The notes under the pieces: model-generated | Told to the model about the DNA's origin: nothing | Databases searched by the model: none | The model's input: the letters and a program-made list of their open reading frames with translations, nothing else | Translations under genes and position numbers: made by a program | Assembly: GCA_001839685.1 (NCBI GenBank) | Contig: MLAK01000915.1 | Coordinates: 48,134-112,133 of the forward strand | DNA length: 64,000 bases | Source: Tritrichomonas foetus | Lineage: Eukaryota > Parabasalia > Tritrichomonadida > Tritrichomonadidae | Reading direction: 5' to 3' | Shown: positions 18,158-28,786 of the stretch, piece by piece | How the letters are laid out: the number at the start of each line of letters is the position of its first letter | How positions within the stretch are numbered: position 1 is the stretch's first letter

Positions 18158-21100
18158 TTACTCTATATCAAGTGCAAGAATATTTCCAAGTGAATTTCCA
18201 ATGAAAAGTTTAGGTTTTGGTTTCTTGGTGAATGCAATTGATTGTATTAATCTCGTTAATTTCGTGCTATATTCAGGTCTAACACTTAAATAAGGCAATT
18301 CTCGAATTTCCATTCTTGCTGCTTTCAAAATGATAATCATGTGTTCTTTCCCACCTTTTTCTGCAGGTGTCCAACACTGTAAGGCACTGTCAAATTGTGG
18401 TCGGGTAATTTCTTCAAGGTTTTGATCAAGAACAACCAAAGTAGCAGAATCTGGTCCATTAAAAGCGACAATTATATAACCAGATTTACTAACAGCAAAA
18501 AGCGAAGGCTCAGAAAGTCCAAGATCAACACCGCAAAGATATCTGCCATCAAGAAGAGACATGCAACTAATAAAACCATCGCTTGATAATGAATAAACAG
18601 CATTCAACTTTTCAGATATTTCAATAAACTTCACAGGTCGATTATGTTTTGCTAGGAAGCCAATTGGTTTAATTTTATTATTTGTAAATTTCCATGTACG
18701 AAGTGTGCAATCAGTTGAAGCTGTTGCAAAAAAGTGACGAGAAGCAGCAATAGCAGAAATTGGCTGTGAATTCACTGAAATGTCTTTAAAATTGGTGGCA
18801 TTTCCATTTTTGGCATTTAATAAGAAAATAGAGAAACTTGTTGACCAAGGAATAGCTAAAATTGCGAATTTCTTTGAAGTTGCAATAAGCGAAGGAACAT
18901 CTCTTAATTCATCTGGAATAATCACTGTTAATTTTCCAGTTTTTGATGTTGGAATGTTTTCACTATTTTTCAGCATGGCAAATTGTAAATTTTGAGAAGT
19001 AACAATGACATAATCATCATCTGCAGACATATTAATGATAGGCGAGCTGAATTCTTGAATTCTTGGACCTTCAGATTTAATTTGTTGTGGTAATTTACGG
19101 AATACTCGCGGTTCTGGGAATTTATCGAATATTTTTAACGGACAACAACCAAAACAAGCTGAATATTCTTTCAGTAATGAAACAGAAACACCATGGTCAT
19201 GAAGTGCTGCAGACATTGCAGACTCATAGAAGTATGGATGGAAAACATTATTTACTTCATTAGCAAGCGGCATTCTTGAATGCGGACCAAATATTAAATC
19301 AATCCATTTATGAAGATTGGCTGAAACATAACTTGATTCAAGCGCTATTTTATTGGCTTCAATGAAGTCACGTGGAGTATTTGCCCATACTGGAAGCTTT
19401 ACATCTCCTATTCTTTCTTTGTTGATATTCATTCCAAGATCAAAATCATTCACATTTACTAAAAAGTCAGGAATTAAGAAAAATTCTGGAATTAATTCTC
19501 TGAAATCCATTTGTGTCTGTGTGACAGAATCCCAGGCCGATGGAATAGAAACAAATAAACGATCAGTGATATCAAATCTACCACTTTGAAGTGTAATGTG
19601 AAGGGATGTAAATGGTTCCATTCTAATTAAATAACCAATCACAACAGCTGCACTGGAATAAAGTGAGCCATATAAATATTTGGTTTCATCACCGATTCCT
19701 TCATCCATTCTTTCTCTCATAATGCTTAGTCTAGTCTCCGAAATAGCACCAATTGGTTTTGAAAGGTCACGGTAGATTTCAGGATTATTAAAATCAATTG
19801 ATTTTGATTTATAATCACTTAAAATCCATGGGAATACAGGATATTGAGAAAGATCATTAAATGAACGACCAGCCAAAGTATTAAGTTTCATTAAATAATC
19901 GAAATTTGAAATTTCTCCATTTTGCCACTTTTCGGTTGCTTTTAATGCAAGTGCTTTTACATCTTCATTTCGTCGTTGAATAAATTTGATATTCGAGATT
20001 TTAAGGGCAGCAACTTTATTTAAAAACTTAAGACGGTCACCCTCATCGACAAAATTAACAAAATATGCTCTGGAGAATGTGCAAAAGATTTCTATTGCAG
20101 TATCACCCATTAAATATCTTCTAAATAAGATCTTTTTAATTTTGTGAAGTGGTAATCTAACATATTTTGATTTAGATTCAAAGAAAATCGCTTTCTTTGT
20201 GAGATTTAAATCACCACTATGAACTTTTCGTGGTGTTATTAACTGTGATTGACATTTTGCAATTATTTTATCGGTTTGTTGTTGATCTGTTGATTTTCTA
20301 CCTTTTTCTTCATCAACATCATCGAAATCAATCAAAGAGAAATCACCAGCAAAACTTTTGAGTTTAAGTTTCGCAATTTGTTCTTTAAGAATTGCCTGCG
20401 CATTTTCGAAACTACCTAAATCTCTAGCTAATGAAGCATCTTTATGATTATTGAATTTAAGGTTTGGAATAAGTCGAGTTCTTTGCGAATTCATTGCCAT
20501 TTTATAATGAATTAAAGGTGGATTTTCAGGAGTTGTCCATGGGCCATTATCTGATGATAGGGCTTGGAAGAGTTGTTTGTATTTCTTCATTGATTGCCGC
20601 TTTGATTTGGTTATAAAAGTGGCAAAGTTTTTAATTGATGTATAAATTTGGTCACTATGTAAATCCATTGGTTGATGATTTATAAATATTGATGTATCAG
20701 GAAGAATATGTAAAGAAACGTCGAATTTATAATTTTCACTCAATTTTCGATTAATCGCATCCTCAATTTTACTTAACTTTTCAACGAAAAGTGGTAGGAA
20801 ATGAGCCATAATATTATCATCAATTGGTTTCGTTCGCATGGTGCTACATGCAAAGTTATAAAATGTGTGAATTTCTGATTGTAAATTATCAATGATTCCG
20901 TGATTTTCACTACCAGAAAGAACTGCCCGACAAAGACTTCCAAAGAAGATGATAAATGAATGTTTCAAAGAGTAGACAAGTTCTTCATCATCTTTATTAC
21001 GTTGGAATAAAGAAAGCATTTTACCTCTAAACATGAAAAATTGATCTTCATGAGCTTTATGTTGAATTCCTGTACCAATAATGAGTGCAAACTCTTCAGA

Positions 21101-24100
21101 AATTTGAACAGTTGGAGAAACAAGAGAGATAATCTTTTTTGCAATATTTGCATCAAGCCATTCACCATCAAATGTTGTTCGTAAACCAAATGAATAGTTT
21201 ATAAAAGTAATACCTTCAATATTCATAATATCGAAAAGATCCATGAATGAAAGGCTTTTTGGTTGTTTTCGGTCAATAAATAAACGAGAAAAAGAATCAT
21301 TTTCAGGTATTCTAAACAGATATGAATAAATTGTATAAAAAACAGGAATCAATTGTGGTTCATTAATGTAAATTTCAAGGGATCGTTCAAAAAATGCTCG
21401 TAAAAATGGAGATAAGTCTAATTTTGTTCTTTGTTCAACCATTTCGGTAAATTTCAGAAGAGATGCAAATGGATTTTTCCTTGTTAGACATAGAGAAGCA
21501 ACAGCATCAATAAGAGATGGGAAAACAGATTCAAATTTAGTATTATAATAGCATGATATGATATAAATATAGAAGAAATGTTCGGAATTATTAAAATCTT
21601 CGATAACATCTTTGTTATTTACAATTCGATGAAAGATTTTTGGAACTTCTTCGATTTCAGGCATTATGGTTAGAATATATAAAGTTAATGGAATTTTTAA
21701 TGACTGTGGAGCATTGGCAAAATTGAGTTGTAAACATAAATTCAAATCTAAATTATTTGGATTAACTGATCGAATAATCATATGCTTAATTTGATTTGGT
21801 GTAAATTTTGTTATGTCATCAACCATTGTTGCACCAAACAAAGTTATAACAGCAGTACATAATTTTGGATTTGGTGATTGGAGAAAATCAATAAAATCAC
21901 AGAATTGAACAACTCCAAGAGAAAGATATTTAAACAAGAATTTGTTTCGCTTTCGAATTAATTCAGCCAACAAAATAATTATACCACATTGGAATGTGAT
22001 ATCTGATTTATCAAAACAGAAGTATAAAATTGTAAGAAGATCATTTTCATCAAATGCAATGTTTGCCAAGCGAACAAGGAAGTTCAAAAACAAAGATCGA
22101 AGTTTTTTAAGTTTGGTTGGCCTTTCAGCAAGAGTTTTTCCATCTATTGTAACTTTTGGTTCATGTGACAAACTAATAGATTCGTCATAATGTGTGTATA
22201 AATAACATTTCATCAAATATAGAAGTCCATGTATGTTTAAAATCGATACAAAAAATGAATCATTTGCTGCTATATTAATCATTAAATCAAATAACTTTGG
22301 GAAGAAATATTGATGAATATCAATAACATAAATCCAAATATTCATATTAAAGAAAATATATTCAATCATTTGTTTTTGAAGATCTTTATCCACTAATGCG
22401 TTGAAGACATCAAAAAGTTTATCTATTACTTGATTAGTAAATGTATCAATTGAAACAATTGATAAAAGTTCACCAATCATTCGAAAACCATCAGCTGATC
22501 GAAAATCACTTTGTAGTTGCGGTGAATCATATAAAACTTCTTCAATTAATGTAAGAATTGACACAAGTAAAGCAATTTTTTCTTCTTTTTCACAAGGTAA
22601 TTCCAGTTGAGCAAATAGTGGAATAATTGCTGCTGCACCACCAATTGCAGTAAGAACAACTTTTGGTGGCTGTGGTAAATGGAAAACTGTTCCATGTACT
22701 TCAGCAACTAAATTTTGATTAACTGCATATTTATTACAAAATGAATATGCGTCAAAAGAGAAAAATGGTAATTTATTACCTTCTAGCTTAATTGATTCAA
22801 TATTGCATTTAAGTTGGAGTGCTATTGTATTGTCATTAAAATCATCTTTAAATGATAATTTAATGTTTTGTCGGATAATTTCTCTATCATTACATATTAT
22901 TTGAATATAACCAGATTTATTATATGTAAATGAAAAAGTGAACCAGTTAACCATTGGTAAAGTTTGCTCAAAAGGTGATCCATTTAAATTCAATAAAGTT
23001 TCTGAATCAAATGACAAAATAAGAAATTCATTTGCATTTGAAAAATTAAAAACATTACCACTTCTTTCTAAAATTTGAATTCGCATTGTTAACGTAAAAC
23101 CATTATTTAATAAATCAGCTGGAATGGTCGGCAATTCAACACCATGATCATATTTGTCAATACTAAAGAAAGTTAAAGCTGATTTTGTTTGATTCTTAAA
23201 TACAGTAATTAAAGAATTAATTAAGTCATTTGTATAAAAAGGTCTGACTTTTTCGGGAATGATTGTTAGAAGTTGGAAAAATGAAAGAAGATCTTGTGGT
23301 GAGATTGAATATGACATAATTTCACTTAAAAAGCTTAAAATTTGATCAAATAAATCATCTTTTGTGTTATTGTTACGATATTCAGAAATTAAGCGAATAA
23401 GCTGTGAAGGTAGATTAGTTTGAACAATTTCAAACATTGAAAGTGCAAAACATTGTTGAATAAAAATCAGAAAATCACTTAAAACTTTTTTGTCATCTTT
23501 ATAAATTTGAAGTAAAAGTGAAAGTGGACCTGGATTGACAATTTTCCGAGTAAATTCCATCTTATTATCATCATCGAAAACAATTTTCAATAAATAGTCT
23601 GTTAATGTCATGTTTTTCCTGGATTTAATCAAAGGACTAAGTTTCAAAAAGATGGAAATATTCGGGGAATAATTGCATTCAGTCGTCGAAATGTATTTCA
23701 GTAATTCTAATAATTTTTCAATTGATTCTGTTGCTTCGATTTCAATGGAAAAATTAACAAGCATTTCTAAAAAGTTAGTTTCAGCAAAAATTTGTCCAAT
23801 TGTGAAAGGATTCTTTATGAAGCCATGAATACAAAAATCTATGATTTTATTAATTACTATATATGGTGTATTCATGCATTTGAAGAGTTTAGTCACGAAA
23901 AATTTGAAAATATATCGAATGCATGGATAATTTGCATTAAAACTGGAAATTGCAAGATTTATATGTGAAATAGCAAAATCTACAGTAGTCACATCAAAAA
24001 AATGAGACATTATTGCAATAGTAAATGCTTCTTTTGTAAAGAAATAAGAAAATACTTCATTATCATAGCATATTTCTTCAATAAAATTGAAAAAGAGCTT

Positions 24101-25858
24101 CCTATTTAATCTAATTCGATCGAGTTCTGAATCTAATTTTGTTTCATTATTTGATTGTTGTTCAACACCATTTGATTGTTGTTCATGATTATTTGATTGT
24201 TGTTCAACATTATTTGATTGTTGTTCAGCATTATTTGATTGTTGTGCATTTATAATATATTTTGGTTCGGTGTTTGATTTGATTTCTTGATACATGATTA
24301 AATAGGTGCCAATACTAATTACAAAATTGGTTTGATTACAAACTTCTATAAAGAAACTATTATTCATACTAGCAATAACAGAGATGCATTTTGCTAAATC
24401 TTCACCAATTCGAACTGTTCGAATCATTTTTTCAAAGAATTTTAACAAATCCGAAAGAAAATGTGTTGATTTTGGACAAAGACAAGCTAAATGTGTTAGG
24501 AAAGAAACCATATATTGCTTCAAATTAGCATTATCGTACTTTAAAAAACAAATATCAAGCATTTTCGTGTAAAAATTAATATCATGAAAATAATCAGCTA
24601 TTGATGAAATTTGTTCATTATTTAAAATAAGTCTTGTTGACCATAATGCTGCAAAAAATGGACCAATTGGAAGTTCATTAAAAGTTTGTTCCTGAAGAAA
24701 CAATCTCAAAAAAACAATATGATTTAAACAAAAATATTGATATCGAATAGAATGGCATAAATCAGTAATCATTGCCATTAAAATCAGAACAGGTCTAAGT
24801 TTGGAAATCGGCTCAGGTTCTTCAGGTGAGTTCAAATTTGCACGTATCAACCTTTCCGTATCTGTTAGAGGTTGATACGGCTCATCAAAAAATGGCTCAA
24901 GGAAACTTGTGGCAGGTGTTCGAACCTTTGGCAATATACTAATCAAATTTATGGGTGATTGACTTTTAAGTAATTGTAAATCAAAAGGAACATCAGAAAT
25001 ATAATCACAAATGAAACGAACAATTAATAATGAATATTCTTTATCAACTAGCATCATTGCAGCATCTTCATATTTGGATGAAATTGAAACCAAAAGTTTA
25101 AATAATTCAATTCGAGTCGTTAATGGTAAATTATGAGATGCCATAAAAGAAAGCAATTTCATTGTGAGGTCAAGATAATCAAAATTGTATGTAAGATCCA
25201 TTGTAACGGTAGATATTAGCATTTGCATTAAATGTGTAAATATTTCAAAATCATCTCCTTCAAAAGTCTTTTCAATTGGTATGTTTAAAAATACAGCTAT
25301 AAAGAAATCCAAATATAATGGTATTGAAACTTCATTAAGTAAATTTGGTAATAAGTAAATATCAAATATGTTTTTTAGCATTTCGCCTTCTTTCCCGTGG
25401 AAATCAACTGCTGAATATTGTGTCGAAATTGAAGAAAGAGCAAAAGCAAGCGAAAATGATCCTTCTAAAAGATGATCTTTACGACTTGATTCGAAATAAT
25501 AATTCTTGAGAAATAAAATCAAACGACATATTTCTGGACCAAATTCTATATTAAAAGCAATTTGTGGTGAAAAATAGCCAAAAGCGATGAGTTTTCGAGT
25601 AACTTCGGCATACGTCAAATTATCCTTAACGTTATTCAATGACTCCTGGAAATCAAACAATACTGAAGCCGTCATTAAATAATCTTCCTCTTTTTTCGTC
25701 TTAAAAATTGCGTAAAGCATCGATTTATCGTATGTAAAAAGATATGAATCTTCTGGCATTTTCAATGAGTAGACATTAATGATCTCGTTTAAAATAGCTC
25801 GATTTGATTTGATATGGGTGACGTTTTGATCGAGTTGATAATTTTCTTCGAAAAACAT
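18158..25858 (-). CDS. BEACH-domain protein with ConA-like domain, PH-BEACH and WD40 repeats
   Basis: 2,566 residues, one uninterrupted frame of 7.7 kb. The N-terminal half is helical ARM-like sequence, interrupted near residues 536-570 by a low-complexity run of NN-x-EQQS units. A concanavalin A/laminin G-like domain lies at about 905-1020 (GFTLTMRIQILERSG...WFTFSFTYNKSGYIQI). A PH-like domain (about 1860-1970) leads into BEACH (about 1990-2270) with FPWILSDY, NPEIYRDLSKPIGA, DFDLGMNINKERIGDVKLPVWA and YVSANLHKWIDLIFG. WD40 repeats fill about 2290-2566. This is the order seen in LYST/LRBA/NBEA proteins, which act in lysosome-related membrane traffic and granule size. Its 3' end lies 54 bp from the transposon. 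Transcription starts at an Initiator 15 nt before the ATG. Confidence 0.95.
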   Translation of the reverse strand: MFFEENYQLDQNVTHIKSNRAILNEIINVYSLKMPEDSYLFTYDKSMLYAIFKTKKEEDYLMTASVLFDFQESLNNVKDNLTYAEVTRKLIAFGYFSPQIAFNIEFGPEICRLILFLKNYYFESSRKDHLLEGSFSLAFALSSISTQYSAVDFHGKEGEMLKNIFDIYLLPNLLNEVSIPLYLDFFIAVFLNIPIEKTFEGDDFEIFTHLMQMLISTVTMDLTYNFDYLDLTMKLLSFMASHNLPLTTRIELFKLLVSISSKYEDAAMMLVDKEYSLLIVRFICDYISDVPFDLQLLKSQSPINLISILPKVRTPATSFLEPFFDEPYQPLTDTERLIRANLNSPEEPEPISKLRPVLILMAMITDLCHSIRYQYFCLNHIVFLRLFLQEQTFNELPIGPFFAALWSTRLILNNEQISSIADYFHDINFYTKMLDICFLKYDNANLKQYMVSFLTHLACLCPKSTHFLSDLLKFFEKMIRTVRIGEDLAKCISVIASMNNSFFIEVCNQTNFVISIGTYLIMYQEIKSNTEPKYIINAQQSNNAEQQSNNVEQQSNNHEQQSNGVEQQSNNETKLDSELDRIRLNRKLFFNFIEEICYDNEVFSYFFTKEAFTIAIMSHFFDVTTVDFAISHINLAISSFNANYPCIRYIFKFFVTKLFKCMNTPYIVINKIIDFCIHGFIKNPFTIGQIFAETNFLEMLVNFSIEIEATESIEKLLELLKYISTTECNYSPNISIFLKLSPLIKSRKNMTLTDYLLKIVFDDDNKMEFTRKIVNPGPLSLLLQIYKDDKKVLSDFLIFIQQCFALSMFEIVQTNLPSQLIRLISEYRNNNTKDDLFDQILSFLSEIMSYSISPQDLLSFFQLLTIIPEKVRPFYTNDLINSLITVFKNQTKSALTFFSIDKYDHGVELPTIPADLLNNGFTLTMRIQILERSGNVFNFSNANEFLILSFDSETLLNLNGSPFEQTLPMVNWFTFSFTYNKSGYIQIICNDREIIRQNIKLSFKDDFNDNTIALQLKCNIESIKLEGNKLPFFSFDAYSFCNKYAVNQNLVAEVHGTVFHLPQPPKVVLTAIGGAAAIIPLFAQLELPCEKEEKIALLVSILTLIEEVLYDSPQLQSDFRSADGFRMIGELLSIVSIDTFTNQVIDKLFDVFNALVDKDLQKQMIEYIFFNMNIWIYVIDIHQYFFPKLFDLMINIAANDSFFVSILNIHGLLYLMKCYLYTHYDESISLSHEPKVTIDGKTLAERPTKLKKLRSLFLNFLVRLANIAFDENDLLTILYFCFDKSDITFQCGIIILLAELIRKRNKFLFKYLSLGVVQFCDFIDFLQSPNPKLCTAVITLFGATMVDDITKFTPNQIKHMIIRSVNPNNLDLNLCLQLNFANAPQSLKIPLTLYILTIMPEIEEVPKIFHRIVNNKDVIEDFNNSEHFFYIYIISCYYNTKFESVFPSLIDAVASLCLTRKNPFASLLKFTEMVEQRTKLDLSPFLRAFFERSLEIYINEPQLIPVFYTIYSYLFRIPENDSFSRLFIDRKQPKSLSFMDLFDIMNIEGITFINYSFGLRTTFDGEWLDANIAKKIISLVSPTVQISEEFALIIGTGIQHKAHEDQFFMFRGKMLSLFQRNKDDEELVYSLKHSFIIFFGSLCRAVLSGSENHGIIDNLQSEIHTFYNFACSTMRTKPIDDNIMAHFLPLFVEKLSKIEDAINRKLSENYKFDVSLHILPDTSIFINHQPMDLHSDQIYTSIKNFATFITKSKRQSMKKYKQLFQALSSDNGPWTTPENPPLIHYKMAMNSQRTRLIPNLKFNNHKDASLARDLGSFENAQAILKEQIAKLKLKSFAGDFSLIDFDDVDEEKGRKSTDQQQTDKIIAKCQSQLITPRKVHSGDLNLTKKAIFFESKSKYVRLPLHKIKKILFRRYLMGDTAIEIFCTFSRAYFVNFVDEGDRLKFLNKVAALKISNIKFIQRRNEDVKALALKATEKWQNGEISNFDYLMKLNTLAGRSFNDLSQYPVFPWILSDYKSKSIDFNNPEIYRDLSKPIGAISETRLSIMRERMDEGIGDETKYLYGSLYSSAAVVIGYLIRMEPFTSLHITLQSGRFDITDRLFVSIPSAWDSVTQTQMDFRELIPEFFLIPDFLVNVNDFDLGMNINKERIGDVKLPVWANTPRDFIEANKIALESSYVSANLHKWIDLIFGPHSRMPLANEVNNVFHPYFYESAMSAALHDHGVSVSLLKEYSACFGCCPLKIFDKFPEPRVFRKLPQQIKSEGPRIQEFSSPIINMSADDDYVIVTSQNLQFAMLKNSENIPTSKTGKLTVIIPDELRDVPSLIATSKKFAILAIPWSTSFSIFLLNAKNGNATNFKDISVNSQPISAIAASRHFFATASTDCTLRTWKFTNNKIKPIGFLAKHNRPVKFIEISEKLNAVYSLSSDGFISCMSLLDGRYLCGVDLGLSEPSLFAVSKSGYIIVAFNGPDSATLVVLDQNLEEITRPQFDSALQCWTPAEKGGKEHMIIILKAARMEIRELPYLSVRPEYSTKLTRLIQSIAFTKKPKPKLFIGNSLGNILALDIE
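24163..24247 (-). repeat. In-frame 21-bp tandem repeat in the BEACH gene
   Basis: Four to five copies of a 21-bp unit encode NN-x-EQQS heptapeptides (x = A, V, H; one copy reads NGVEQQS). The unit length is a multiple of three, so copy-number changes keep the frame. Confidence 0.85.
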
Positions 25859-25869
25859 CAGATTTCTTT

Positions 25870-25875
25870 GAATGA
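25870..25875 (-). promoter_or_regulatory. Initiator element of the BEACH gene
   Basis: TCATTC on the minus strand, +1 at 25873, leader of 15 nt. Full match to TCA(+1)Y(T/A). Confidence 0.5.
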
Positions 25876-26275
25876 TTGTTTTATTGAAATAATAAGTGTC
25901 ATTTTGTTTTTATTTAAATTGAAAATGACATAAATGAAAAATTCATTAAGAAAAAGTGAGTTGTAACTCCAATTCAAAATCTCATCATTGAAAATATTCA
26001 ATATTTTAATTTGGCCTTTAAGTCTATTTTAAGAGAAGTTTGCGAAATAAGAAAATCGAATAAAATGGTGGCATTATCTTGTTATTTAAAATATTAATAT
26101 AATTTTTAATGAATAAAATAATAATTAAAACATTTACTTAATATTCAAAACCTACTTATTTATAAATATTTAATATATTGATCATGAAAAATGAGAAAAA
26201 AGTTAACCAAAATGGAAAAAAAATTGAACCAATATGGAAATTAGCTCGTTATGAATATTGAAAAGTTTCAAAGCA
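25876..26275. other. Intergenic between divergent genes
   Basis: About 400 bp, extremely AT-rich, holding the promoters of the BEACH gene (minus) and of the coiled-coil gene (plus). A GCATTC string ends 4 bp before the ATG at 26286 and may be its Initiator. No open frame or repeat of note. Confidence 0.4.
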
Positions 26276-26285
26276 GCATTCTTCA

Positions 26286-28040
26286 ATGAGAGGAAAAGGA
26301 AAAAAGTTGCCCTCTCTTCATAATTCTTCAGCCAGTGTCCCTACGCCAGAGCCAGCAGTAGCTGATCGTCCAGATTATGGCATCGAAGAATTCACTCCCG
26401 AAACGTGTATTAAACCGCCAATATTTCACGACCCAAAGACTATCGAAGCAATGAGAAGATTAGGTGTTGTTCCAGAAGAACTCGTCAAACTATCGCGCGA
26501 AGAAATACAAAAAATTCCAGGAAATTCAAAAGTTCGAAATCAAATCGTTGCCGAAATCGAAAAACAAAGAATGGAAACAATTGAACAAATAAAAAACATG
26601 AGACATCAAATTGAGAACGAAGAACAAAAAAAAGAAAGTTTTGACAGAGTTTATCGCGCCAATTCACGAAACGGCGCAGAAGATGAAAAAACTTTGGAAA
26701 GGATTAAAAAAGCTCAAAATCGTGAAATTGAACAGCTTATTGCGGTTGAACTCGTTAAAAAAGAAACAAAAGAAGCAGAGTTAGAAAGACAGCGAAAATT
26801 AGAAGAAATTCTTCGTCAGCAAGCTTTAAAGAATAAATTGAAAAGAGAAGAAGAAGCAAAGAAAAGAAAAATGAGAGAAGAAAAAGTTATTGAAAGAATT
26901 CGGAAACAAGAGGAAGAATTAGCACTACAAAGGCAAAAAGAAAAAGAAGCAGAAGAAAGAAGAAAAGCTGCTGAAATTGAAGCTGAAAAAAAGAGGAAAA
27001 TCGAAGCTGAAAAAGCCGAAAAATTAAAAGAAGAAAAATTGAAAAAATTGAAAGAAGAAAGACTTCAAAAAGAAATTGAAGAAAAAGAAAGAAAAGAAGC
27101 AAAAGAAGCAGAATTGAGAGAAAGAGAAGAACTTCGATTAAAAGCAAGACAAAGTGAACTTGCAAAATTAAAACGTGAACATAAAAAACTCATGGATAAA
27201 CAATTAGAGAGATTAACTATGGCGCAAACTCGGGAAAAAGAAGAACTTGAGCGAAAAATTCAGAAAATGCAAGAAGATGACCAATTAGCAAAACAAAGGA
27301 TGATTGAATTTCAACGAAAACAACAAGAAGCAATCGCTTTAAAAAAGAAAAGAAATGAAGATAGGGTCTTGAGATCAAAAGAACTCTCAAAAAAACTCGA
27401 AGAAGAAGAACAACAAAGAAAAGCGGAATTACAAGCCAAAAATTTACACGCAACTGAAAGATACAATCAATTAAATGCGGAAAGACAAAAGAAAATCTTA
27501 ATGGCACGTAAAGAAGATAATATTAAAAAGCAACAAGCGCTTGAAAGAATTGCAAGAAGTGAAGAAATTTATTTACAAAGAGCTTCAAGATTGGATAAAA
27601 AAATGGAAGATCAAGAATTAAAATTCAGAGAAATGAAAAAGAAACAAGAAGAAGAACTTCAAACAAAAGCTGCAATGCAATGGCTGAAAATAAGAATGGG
27701 TGAAACTAATGCACAAAGAATGCAAAGAAGACAGCAATATACAAAAGAAAGAACTATTTCATCAATGCAAGAACGAAATAAATTGGTCGAAAGTATTCGA
27801 CAGCAGCAAAAAGCTGAAAATGACAAAAGGTTAAAACATTCAAAGCTAATTGCAAAAAGAAGAGCAAAGCTTGTTGAAGAATTTAATAGACTTATTAATA
27901 TTGGTGAAGAGCCTGATATTCCTGCTTTGGCTGAGCGTTTTGGCGTCGATTTAGAATCTATAAAAGAAAGATATTCGATTAAAAATCGGCGCTGTTTATC
28001 TTTTAACAGTACTCGGAATTCTACTGATACTAATGAATAA
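26286..28040 (+). CDS. Long coiled-coil protein, CCDC177-like
   Basis: 584 residues. After a short disordered N-terminus comes a conserved-looking globular segment (about residues 50-95): DPKTIEAMRRLGVVPEELVK followed by LSREEIQKIPGNSKVRNQIVAEIEKQR. This matches the arrangement at the N-terminus of animal CCDC177 (SPRSLEACARCAVKPVELL, then a proline-glycine turn and a helix). The rest (about 95-530) is a trichohyalin-like charged coil of K/E/R/Q. The C-terminus has a small helical end with IPALAERFGVDLESIKERY. Probably cytoskeletal; function unknown even in animals. Divergent from the BEACH gene. Confidence 0.85.
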   Translation: MRGKGKKLPSLHNSSASVPTPEPAVADRPDYGIEEFTPETCIKPPIFHDPKTIEAMRRLGVVPEELVKLSREEIQKIPGNSKVRNQIVAEIEKQRMETIEQIKNMRHQIENEEQKKESFDRVYRANSRNGAEDEKTLERIKKAQNREIEQLIAVELVKKETKEAELERQRKLEEILRQQALKNKLKREEEAKKRKMREEKVIERIRKQEEELALQRQKEKEAEERRKAAEIEAEKKRKIEAEKAEKLKEEKLKKLKEERLQKEIEEKERKEAKEAELREREELRLKARQSELAKLKREHKKLMDKQLERLTMAQTREKEELERKIQKMQEDDQLAKQRMIEFQRKQQEAIALKKKRNEDRVLRSKELSKKLEEEEQQRKAELQAKNLHATERYNQLNAERQKKILMARKEDNIKKQQALERIARSEEIYLQRASRLDKKMEDQELKFREMKKKQEEELQTKAAMQWLKIRMGETNAQRMQRRQQYTKERTISSMQERNKLVESIRQQQKAENDKRLKHSKLIAKRRAKLVEEFNRLINIGEEPDIPALAERFGVDLESIKERYSIKNRRCLSFNSTRNSTDTNE

Positions 28041-28139
28041 TGAATGATGCGAAAAGTTTTATGTATTTAAATATTATTCTTTGATTATAAAATTTTTGTA
28101 TTTATTCTTAATCCTGTTCAGACAATATCTTGAGAAATA

Positions 28140-28435
28140 TTATTCTGAATTCGGACAGAATGCTTGAAAATCAGTTGACACTATTTTTATATCTAAATTT
28201 GGATTCACGATTGGTGAATTTCCGAAAAAATTTAATAACTTATAATTTCTCTTGATTCCCACATTATTTCATTATCAATCATAACTTCTTGTGAATCAAT
28301 TAAAAGGCCAATATTATTTTCTGCTTTGTCTTGATCAGAGAAATTGGATATTTGCGAATTTCAGGTTTGCTAATAGTGTCAACTTTTCTATACTCCAGAA
28401 GAGTAAATTCTAATATATAATATATCCTAATGAAA
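28140..28435 (-). pseudogene. Decayed coding relic, unknown family
   Basis: Minus-strand sequence with protein-like composition split over shifted frames. From about 28435 it reads EFTLLEYRKVDTISKPEIRK, then in another frame DQDKAENNIGLLIDSQEVM...MWESREIISY to a stop, then in a third frame (stop at 28140-28142) NFFGNSPIVNPNLDIKIVST. No single frame covers it and there is no start codon for the whole, so it is a dead gene fragment, not an exon series. I do not recognise the parent family. It lies in the 745-bp gap after the CCDC177-like gene; the rest of that gap shows nothing. Confidence 0.55.
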
Positions 28436-28786
28436 GTGTTCACACATGTGTTAATCTCTTCAATTCAATAATATCATCATATGATTTTTTTCATATTAAA
28501 GATCAATTCTTAAAGCTCCATACGTAGCATATATGTTGTTATTTCAAACTGGGTGAAATAATTTCACGAACTTTGATTCACTCACATCATAATGTCAAGA
28601 TTTTCTCAGTGAAATTCAATTGTTATTTAGCCAATAAGTTTTTTTTTTGTTTTGTTTTGAATAGTTCTCACAATAATTTCTATAGGCAATCAACCAATGA
28701 ATTCAATTATTTAATTGTCTATAGAAATATTAAAAATGGCCACATTCTTTGAAAATTTCTACTTAACTTTTTTCTTGAGATTAACA

